Positions 56,372 through 64,000 of a stretch of 64,000 nt of DNA are shown piece after piece; the first letter of the stretch is position 1, and every line of letters starts with the position of its first letter. The notes beneath the pieces are model-generated. The model had not been told where the DNA came from. It worked only from the letters and a program-made list of their open reading frames with translations, and did no database searches. Location: NCBI GenBank assembly GCA_020465985.1, contig JAANYP010000162.1, positions 232,293 to 296,292 of the forward strand, given 5' to 3'. Origin of the DNA: Centrapalus pauciflorus (taxonomy: Eukaryota; Streptophyta; Magnoliopsida; Asterales; Asteraceae). The translations under genes were made by a program, and so were the position numbers.

Positions 56372-59300
56372 ATGCGAAACCAACAAGCCACCATCCAAGA
56401 CCTAGTTAATCAAATGGGTCAATTGCAAAAGACGATGTCGGAACGAGAGAAAGGGAAATTGCCATCTTCAACCGAAGACAACCCGAGGGGTCATGTCAAG
56501 GCCATCACGTTGAGAAGTGGTAAAACTACTCTAAACCCAAACTCTTTTGCTTCTAACAATGTTGTTTCTGATGATGGGCAGATTGAAGAGGAGGCGGTGA
56601 CGGACAAAGCACAAGATCAATGTCAAGAAAGTACCGTGCAAGTCCCCGCTCCTGTTCAAAGTCAATCCAAAGCACCGGTGATGCCTTACAAGCCACCGAT
56701 TCCATATCCTCAACGCTTGAGGAAAGAGAAGATGGAAGAGAAGTATGGTAAATTTCTTGATCTTTTCAAGCAATTACATATAAATTTACCATTTGTTGAA
56801 GCTCTTAGGGAGATGCCGAAGTACGCTAAGTTCCCCAAAGATCTTCTCACAAACAAAAAGAAACTTGAGGATCTTTCAAGTGTCACGATGAATGAGGAAT
56901 GTTCGGCCATTCTCCAAAATAAGATCCCCGAAAAGATGAGTGATCCGGGTAGCTTTACTTTACCTTGTTTAATTGGTGATTCATTGATTCGTAATGCACT
57001 TGCCGATTTAGGCGCTAGCATCAATTTGATGCCGTTCTCGTTATTTAAAAAGTTTGGTTTAGATGAATTAAAACCAACAAGAATGAGCATCCAACTAGCG
57101 GATAGATCGGTAAAGTATCCGAGAGGTATTGTGGAGAATTTGTTAGTGCGTGTTGATAAATTCATATTTCCTGTTGACTTTGTGGTGATGGATATGGCCG
57201 AGGATAGTCAAGTTCCTCTCATTTTGGGCCGTCCATTTTTGGCCACCTCAAGAGCTGTTATCGATGTTTTTAACAAGAAACTAACTTTAAAAGTTGGTGA
57301 CGAGGAGGTCACATTTGACCTCGATCAATCTATGCGTCACTCGGCTACTAATGATGACTCTTGTTATTTCGTTGATACCTTACACTTGTCTTTTGAGAAA
57401 GATTATGTGCAGGAATTATTGGATGAACAAACGTATGATTCGGACACAGATGGATCTCATGCAAGTTTAGGGGATGTGGATTTCGACCCCGATCAAGACT
57501 TGCATGAAGTGATTAAAATGATGAAAGAGGAGCCAACTCCGATGAATGATGAGTTTATTGAGGTTACGAGTGAGGTGGATCAAAGGCTGAAATCGTCAAT
57601 TGAGGATCCACCCACGTTGGAATTGAAAGATCTCCCTCCCCATCTTGAGTATGCCTTTCTTGAAGGCGAAGATAAGCTTCCGGTTATAATTGCAAAGGAT
57701 TTAACCAACGAGGAGAAGCTTAAATTAGTGGAGGTGTTGAAGGGGCACAAACGAGCCAGAGCGTGGAAAATCACGGACATCAAAGGGTTGAACCCATCGT
57801 ATTGCACCCACAAGATCCTCATGGAGGATGACTACAAACCGGTGGTTCAACATCAAAGGAGGCTCAACCCTAAAATGCAAGAGGTCGTTAAAAAAGAGGT
57901 GATAAAGCTTTTGGACGCGGGAATGATATACCCGATTTCGGATAGCCCATGGGTTAGCCCTGTGCAAGTTGTCCCAAAGAAGGGGGGTATGACAGTTGTC
58001 ACCAATGACAAAAACGAGTTAATCCCGACAAGAACGGTCACCGGATGGAGAGTGTGTATAGATTACCGAAAATTGAATGACGCCACAAGGAAAGACCACT
58101 ATCCATTACCTTTCATTGGTAAAATGCTTGAAAGGTTAGCGGGTAACGAATTCTATTGTTTCTTGGATGGTTTTTCCGGGTATTTTCAAATACCCAAAGC
58201 ACCGGCGGACCAAGAGAAGACAACCTTCACATGTCCCTATGGCACGTTCGCATATCGAAGAATGCCCTTTGGGCTTTGTAATGCACCCGCAACATTTCAA
58301 AGGTGCATGGTTGCCATATTTCATGACATGATTGAGAATTTTATGGAGGTATTCATGGATGACTTCTCGGTTTTTGGTAACTCTTTTGATTCTTGCCTTG
58401 CTAATTTAAATTCCATGCTTTCTCATTGCGTTGAGTCTAATCTTGTTTTGAATTGGGAAAAATGTCATTTCATGGTAAAAGAGGGCATAGTGTTGGGACA
58501 TAAACTTTCAAATGTGGGAATGGAGGTCGACAAAGCAAATTGAAGTGATTTCAAAACTTCCTCCACCCACGTCGGTTAAATCCATTAGAAGTTTCTTGGG
58601 CCACGCCGGTTTTTACCGACGTTTCATAAAAGATTTTTCAAAAATTTCTAGGCCAATGACTCAACTTCTAGAAAAAGACGCTCCATTTGTGTTCTCTAAA
58701 GAGTGTCTAGAAGCATTTAATTCTTTAAAAGAGAAATTGATCACAGCTCCAATTATGGTGGCTCCGGATTGGAGCCTTCCTTTTGAATTAATGTGCGATG
58801 CTAGTGATTTTGCAGTTGGTGCGGTCTTAGGGCAAAGAGGAGGAAACCGATTTCAGCCCATCTATTATGCGAGCAAGACCTTAAATGACGCCCATGAAAA
58901 CTACACCACCACCGAAAAGGAACAACTAGCGGTGGTTTTCGCTTTTGACAAGTTCCGGTCTTACTTGATCTTATCCAAGACGGTGGTGTTTACGGATCAC
59001 GCGGCGCTTAAGTATTTGTTCAACAAGCAAGATGCGAAGCCAAGATTATTGAGATGGATCTTGTTACTTCAAGAATTTGATATCGATATAGTCGATAAGA
59101 AAGGGGCCGAGAATGTGGTGGCAGATCATCTTTCGAGGCTAGAGAACCCTTCTCTAGAAAAGCTTGACGAGCATGAGATCAACGATCAATTTCCAGATGA
59201 AGCACTTATGATGGTGATAAATGAGGAGGTCCCATGGTTTGCCGACTACGTAAACTATTTAGTCGGTGGTGTGTTATTAAAAGGGGTGACACACCAACAA

Positions 59301-60520
59301 AAGAAAAAGTTTTTCAAGGACTTAAAATTTTATTTTTGGGATGATCCTTACTTATTTCGTGTATGTGCAGATCAAATCATCCGGAGATGCGTGTACGGAA
59401 ATGAAACAAAGAAGATCTTGCATCATTGCCATCAAGGAGCGACTGGCGGCCACCATGGAGTAAACACCACCGCAAAGAAAGTCTCGATGCGGGGTTTTAT
59501 TGGCCAACCATCTTCAAGGATGCCAGTGAATGGGTAAGGACATGTGATGCATGTCAAAGAGCAGGTAATATTTCTTCCCGGAATGAGATGCCTCAAAACT
59601 CAATCCAAGTGTGTGAACTATTCGACATTTGGGGCATCGATTTCATGGGACCATTTCCCACATCGCATGGTAATAAATATATTCTTGTTGCGGTTGATTA
59701 TGTGTTAAAGTGGGTCGAAGCACAAGCGTTACCAACGAATGATGCCAGAGTTGTGGTCAAGTTTTTAAAACGACTATTTTCACGCTTCGGTACTCCTAAA
59801 GCTTTGATAAGCGATAGGGGCACCCATTTTTCAAATGCTCAACTTGACAAAGCATTGCAACGCTATGGGGTAACTCATAGATTTGCAACGGCTTATCACC
59901 CACAAACGAGTGGGCATGTTGAAGTAACAAACAGAGCGTTGAAGAGAATTTTAGAACGAACCGTTGGCCAAAATAGAAAAGAGTGGGCGGATAAACTCGA
60001 TGACGCCATTTGGGCTTTTAGAACCGCCTACAAAACCCCAATTGGCACAACTCCTTTCCGGTTGGTATATGGTAAGGCTTGTCATCTTCCCGTAGAACTT
60101 GAACACAAGGCATTTTTGGCTTTGAAAGTGTGCAACTTGGACTTAATTGAGGCCGGAGAAAAAAGAAAGCTCCAAATAAATGAATTGGATGAATTGCGCG
60201 AAGAGGCATACGAGAGTGCCCGTATCTATAAAGAAAAGACAAAAAGATTACATGATAAGCGCATTCATAACAAACAATTCAAGGTCGGGGACAAAGTTTT
60301 GTTATTTATATCAAGATTAAAATTGTTTCCCGGAAAGTTACGATCCCGATGGTCCGGCCCATTCACGATCGCCCAAGTGTTCCCATACGGAACCATGGAA
60401 CTCGCACAACCCGAGGGCGAAAATTTTAAAGTGAATGGACATCGGTTGAAACATTATTTGCCGGACCGATCAAGGGATGAGGGGGGAGAGATCATTAATT
60501 TGATCTCTAACCGGAGTTAA
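56372..60520 (+). pseudogene. pol of Gypsy-D (PR, RT, RNase H, INT)
   Basis: One long reading frame with two single-base frameshifts, near 58540 and near 59485. Protease: NALADLGASINLMP with DLGAS, then IPLILGRPFL-like VPLILGRPFLATSRAV. RT: WRVCIDYRKLNDATRKDHYP, FLDGFSGYFQI, YRRMPFGLCNAPATFQRCM, FMDDFSVFG. RNase H: FELMCDASDFAVGAVLGQ, TEKEQLAVVFAFDKFR, FTDHAALKYL. Integrase: HHCC zinc region (HHCHQG to CDACQRAG), core acids in IWGIDFMGPFP, LISDRGTHFSN and HVEVTNRALKRIL, then a GPF-type tail (WSGPFTIAQVFPYG). All catalytic residues I can place are intact. Stop at 60518-60520. No chromodomain is seen. Confidence 0.92.
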
Positions 60521-60776
60521 GGTAGTGAGTGTGAGTCGAGCTTGGGACTTTGTTAATAAACTAGCATCCTATCCCGTATTTTATCTTTTTTTATTTTTCG
60601 TTTGTATAAATTGTAGTTTCTCGTAGTAAATTGTTACAAATAAAGTTTGTCTTGCAAATTTTAAGTTGCTAGAATCCCTTTTAATTAAATGTTTAGGTAG
60701 TTCGTAATAACAATAATTAAAAAAAGAAAAAAAAAAAGGTTTATGCAAACATTTGGTGTGAATCTCAGAAGGTTCC

Positions 60777-60884
60777 TCGCGGCGCGACCAACCAGACCCT
60801 AGCGACGCGACTTTTGTCGCCCAATTTTGCTTTTGATTACAGAGGGTTATTCGCGGCGCGACCCTCAGACCACTCGCGGCGCGA
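60777..60884. repeat. TCGCGGCGCGA cluster after pol of Gypsy-D
   Basis: Exact TCGCGGCGCGA at 60777, 60851 and 60874, and the variant agcgacgcgac at 60801. The last copy ends 14 bp before the TATA-like box at 60898. It duplicates the arrangement in the 5' LTR. Confidence 0.88.
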
Positions 60885-62066
60885 CCAGGACAGTTCGGAT
60901 AAAACCCTAGCCGCATAAGACGTTCGCAAAACACACCCCTTTCACCAAAAAATTCTTCTCTCTGCGATTTTTCTCCCAAAAAACGCCATTTCCACCCAAG
61001 TAGTCAAATCTATCTTCATCTTTCTCTCTTTTCTCCTAAAGCAAAGGTATGTTCTTCCTACATTGTTTAAATCTTTCATCTTTGGTAAGTTTCTCTTCAT
61101 GAAATGTGGCCTCCATTGTTTCTTGAGGAATCTTTTTGCTTCTTTGGAAGTATGATAGATTTTTATGCTTTTATCAAGTTGCTTGCTTCTAGATGATAGA
61201 TTTTTGCATTTGCTTTAGAAAATGGTTAAGGAGTATTGTTGATGTTGCAATTTTTTGTGGAGTTGAAGATTGAGATTTGTTTTTGATAGAGTTCCTTGCG
61301 TAGGATCTTTATTTATTTATTTTTTTGTGAAAAAAATGTGGGTTACATTTAGAGAGATTGCACTCTTGTCATAATTTTTGCACTTTAATTGTGTTGATTG
61401 AGTGATTTTTCTTGAAATGGAGTGTGATTTGGGACGTATGGATTTTTAGAATGAATCTTGCACTTGAATGTGGATATTGTACATGTTTTGATTGGATTCA
61501 TGTGTGTTTTGATTAGATAATATTGTTCCAATTTGAATGCATGCGAAGCTAGATGAGTTCATTGTGGTTGCTTAAATGCTAGAGATGTTTTATGGAGTGC
61601 ATTATTAGGATTCTTGGATCAGAACCGCACGATTAGCAATTTGGCCCTCAATATTCATTTCGTGAGACTTGAGCCTAATAGCATACACTTTTTATGCTCA
61701 CTTTCGTTTCTGTGTGTCTAGCCAATGTTGTTTAATAGAAGTAGAAATTGATTCTTTATACAGATCAAAAATCGCAATGTTTGAAAATTTTGGCATATTT
61801 AAAGGCTGTTTGTAAGAAAACCAATTTCTTTGTTTCTTTAATTTTCTTTTTCCCACTTATCATTCCCTTAGTAGCCCGGTTGAGCATTTTCCCTTTCGTT
61901 TCAGAAAACCCCCCAACTTCTTCCATTTTCTAAACCGTTGTCTTCTTTTTCTTTGGTCCAGACGGGCACTTCTTTTGTGAAAATCAGTTTGGTGAAAAAA
62001 AAAACAAAAAAAAAAAAACAAAAAAAAAACAAAAAAAAACAAAAGAGAAAGTTCTAAACTCCCATT

Positions 62067-62230
62067 TTCAGTCCAAGATCTCCGGTGTCGGATCTATTGA
62101 TCGAAGGTTCGACGAGATTGAATGTCTCCCTTCCAAGTCCAAATTTCCCCAGTTCAGTCCAAGATCTCTGGTGTCGAGTCTATTAATCGAAGGCTCGACG
62201 AGATTGAATGTCTCCCTTCCAAGTCCAAAT
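62067..62230 (+). repeat. 86-bp tandem duplication
   Basis: CAGTCCAAGATCTC(C/T)GGTGTC begins at 62069 and 62155. About 75 bp of each copy match with a few substitutions, ending at CTCCCTTCCAAGTCCAAAT. Each copy holds the small inverted repeat TCGAAG-TTCGA or its variant. Confidence 0.85.
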
Positions 62231-62729
62231 ATGTATCTTTCTCTCAATTTAAATTTCTTGCTGTTAGTTAGTAATATATTGAGGTTGCTGTCATGCCTCA
62301 AATTGTTGAAATAACTCCTGATTTTGAGGAGAAGTTGTGCCCTGTCCTGTCTCGTGTCTTCTCTATTATCTCCTAATTCTTTCTTTTTTTTTTCTTTGTC
62401 TTTTTCTTTTTTGCCAAGCCTTGCCAAGTCCTACCCCGTAGCCTTTTTCTATGCCAATTTTAGATTTCTAAGCGATCGAGATTTGATTTTTTGTCAAGCT
62501 TATGCCTATATTGATCAACATGAATGGCGTTGAGTGGATTGTGCAATTATACACACTTAAACCAATATAAACTTGAGTGTTGAGTGAATTCCATGGTGAG
62601 GTGCTAGTTTGTGTTGGCTAGATTTTGGAATCATTGATGTTGTGCATACTCTAGTTTTTGCATCTCTAGCTTTGAATGATCACATATTTACTCATTTGGT
62701 TTCAATTGTTTTCATTTCGGATCTTTATT

Positions 62730-63842
62730 TGTAGGTCCCGAGAGGTTCCCAGAGTATATAGTTATAAGCTGTAGAGAGGGGGTGAATACAGCAATTTAAA
62801 AACTACACACTCTTTTCTCAATGTTTGTATGTATTATCAACAATTTGTTAGTTACAAACAAGCTTGAATGCGGAATAGTTCAAGCTGAGATGACAGATAC
62901 AACAGTATGCTTACTAGTCTAAGACAGACTCGAACTAGTATACAATGAATACACTCACTAAGAAGCACTCACTGTGTTTACAAGACTTAAGGAACAGCTT
63001 AGGTAAAACAGCTTAGACACACAGATGCTGGTTTACAGAAGACTTGCATGCATGAAGATCACACTTGCACGTTCACTCTTGGTTTAAGCACTTAGCTTTC
63101 TTCACTCTCTTTCTGACCTTAGAAGCTTCCTTTTATACTCACTTAGAGAATCTCAGAGAAACATCTTCATTGGACAGAATGAAAAGGAAAAGTCTTGTTG
63201 AAAAGACAACATAACCTTTTCTGCACTTTTCTGAAAAGCAGACTTGTCTTCACATGTGCAGAACTTTTGTCTTTTTACTTTGTCTACTGTTGCATTGCCT
63301 TTAACTAATTTAGGAATGTCAACTTTGTGTCTTTCTTCCCTGTAAAGGCCTATTTTGATATAAGAAAAAGGTCTGTCACCCTTTTTCAAATATCCTTTTG
63401 TCTTCATGTTACAGAATAGCGTGGGCAGGCTGAGCAGTTCTGTTTTTTGTCTTCGACTTTGTAAACTGATCTTGTAGTCAAAAACAATAAATGATGACTT
63501 GGAAACAAATTCCATAAAGTGTTTAGCCTGTTCACAAAGAACAGGTTCTGTTCACAAAGAACAGAACACTTTAAAAATGCCCAAGCTGCTCAACAATGTA
63601 GAGCAGCGTAGACAGTTTATGTCCAGCCTGTTCAGCAGACAGAGCAGCTTGGACAAACTGTCTTAGTTGCAACACATGCAACATATAGAACAGCTTTAGA
63701 CTGATATTGCAAATCATTTTCAGGTTTCAATAAGGCATATAACAGGCCTTAAATTCAACCTTCAAATGCATCAACAGGTTTGATTATAAATCTCCCCCTC
63801 AGATGTAGAACAGGTTTGACTGAGGCCTTTTTGTGCCTAACA
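62730..63842 (-). repeat. 3' LTR of Copia-A2
   Basis: Plus-strand start TGTAGGTCCC, end CCTAACA. Carries the same TATA box (minus strand, 63131-63137) and GAACAG/CTGTTC cluster (63520-63660) as Copia-A. It diverges from both Copia-A LTRs by scattered substitutions. Confidence 0.93.
63131..63137 (-). promoter_or_regulatory. TATA box of the Copia-A2 LTR
   Basis: TATAAAA on the minus strand in gagtataaaaggaagc. Transcription would run leftwards into the post-pol region of Gypsy-D, antisense to it. Confidence 0.65.
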
Positions 63843-64000
63843 ATCTCCCCCTATTTGCAATAACCAGTCCAAGCTGGTCTTATCAAAAAATCACTATATA
63901 TTTTTACAGTACATTTTGCTGAATTGAAATTACAACATTACAGTAATGTAAAAGATCAGTTTATATATACACTGATTCTTGACTACACTAGAACAACACA
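63843..64000 (-). other. Polypurine tract and 3' untranslated region of Copia-A2
   Basis: Minus strand GCAAATAGGGGGAGAT precedes the LTR. The rest matches 13560-13716 of Copia-A. No coding sequence is reached before the window ends. Confidence 0.85.

Larger units (their letters stand above)
53284..62729 (+). mobile_element. Gypsy-D, Athila-like Ty3/gypsy element, 3' end interrupted
   Basis: 5' LTR (53284-54775), tRNA-Asp-type primer site, gag, and pol in the order PR-RT-RH-INT, which is diagnostic of Ty3/gypsy. A 2.2-kb non-coding region follows, cut at 62730 by Copia-A2. The DLGAS protease, the FMDDF reverse transcriptase and the CX2CX3HX4C knuckles fit Athila/Tat elements. No 3' LTR is seen in the window. 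Coding damage is limited to about three single-base frameshifts, so it is younger than Gypsy-E. The five bases before the LTR are CATAG (53279-53283). Confidence 0.88.
60521..62729 (+). promoter_or_regulatory. Post-pol region of Gypsy-D: promoter-like and intron-like
   Basis: Non-coding, 2.2 kb. It contains the CpG-rich motif cluster (60777-60884), a TATA-like GGATAAAAC at 60898, a C/T-rich leader, and a strong donor GCAAAG|GTATGTTC at 61047. About 1.7 kb of AT-rich, intron-like sequence follows, with an A-rich tract (61995-62045) and an 86-bp tandem duplication. No ORF of note is present. In Athila elements an env-like gene usually follows pol. Here its body, if any, would lie beyond Copia-A2. 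Confidence 0.5.
62730..64000 (-). mobile_element. Copia-A2, 3' end of a minus-strand Copia-A copy
   Basis: A complete 3' LTR plus polypurine tract and 145 bp of 3' untranslated sequence, all colinear with 13560-14818 in reverse complement. The element body runs off the right edge. Five bases outside the LTR are TTATT (62725-62729), the predicted target duplication. Confidence 0.92.

Noticed and set aside
60521..62729. A 3' LTR or env gene of Gypsy-D inside the window
   Set aside because: The LTR start TGATGCAACG is not found again, and no ORF over about 130 codons with env features is present.
1..64000. Host protein-coding, tRNA or rRNA genes
   Set aside because: Every substantial ORF could be placed in a transposable element; no cloverleaf or rRNA-like stretch was recognised by eye. 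A tRNA scan and protein search would be decisive.

Overview
The window looks like a piece of a large, repeat-packed dicot plant genome. No host gene was recognised. Everything that could be assigned is transposable-element sequence, and the style of the Ty1/copia (Sirevirus-like) and Athila-like elements, above all the long third ORF after pol, recalls elements I know from Asteraceae. That family assignment is an inference from memory. No rRNA, tRNA or CRISPR array was seen.

Layout. (1) 1-17655: Gypsy-T, a minus-strand Ty3/gypsy (Tekay/Del-like) integrase remnant and its probable 3' LTR region, split by a complete but inactive plus-strand copia element, Copia-A (1397-14818, LTRs about 1.1 kb). 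(2) 17656-20339: Gypsy-E, a decayed plus-strand Athila-like pol. (3) 20340-25132: Copia-C2, the 3' part of a minus-strand copia element. (4) 25133-35441: Copia-B, a plus-strand copia element cut in its third ORF by a hAT transposon (35442 onward). (5) 38930-53164: Copia-C, a complete minus-strand copia element lying in the 3' part of the hAT. (6) 53284-62729: Gypsy-D, a fairly young plus-strand Athila-like element. (7) 62730-64000: the 3' end of a minus-strand copy of Copia-A (Copia-A2). The boundaries imply deep nesting: E holds C2, which holds B, which holds the hAT, which holds C and D, and D holds A2. The missing right halves should lie beyond position 64000 in reverse order.

How the parts work together. 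Each copia family has gag, protease, integrase and RT/RNase H, followed by a third ORF (ORF3) in the position where some plant retroelements carry an env-like gene. The ORF3s of A, B and C share an N-terminal domain, and those of A and C/C2 also appear to share a C-terminal one. None shows a signal peptide or membrane anchor.

The most interesting pattern is regulatory. ORF3 seems to sit behind its own gene-like 5' region: a TATA box in A; a TATA box plus a spliceable 5'-UTR intron in B and C; and a TATA-like box plus splice donor downstream of pol in Gypsy-D. Each family also carries its own short, palindrome-cored repeat twice, once in its LTR or leader and once in front of ORF3. In Copia-B these are long arrays with near-exact 22-bp and 21-bp spacing. 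This points to two transcription units per element under a shared, family-specific cis code. The arrays, TATA boxes and splice-like signals are visible in the sequence; their function is inferred.
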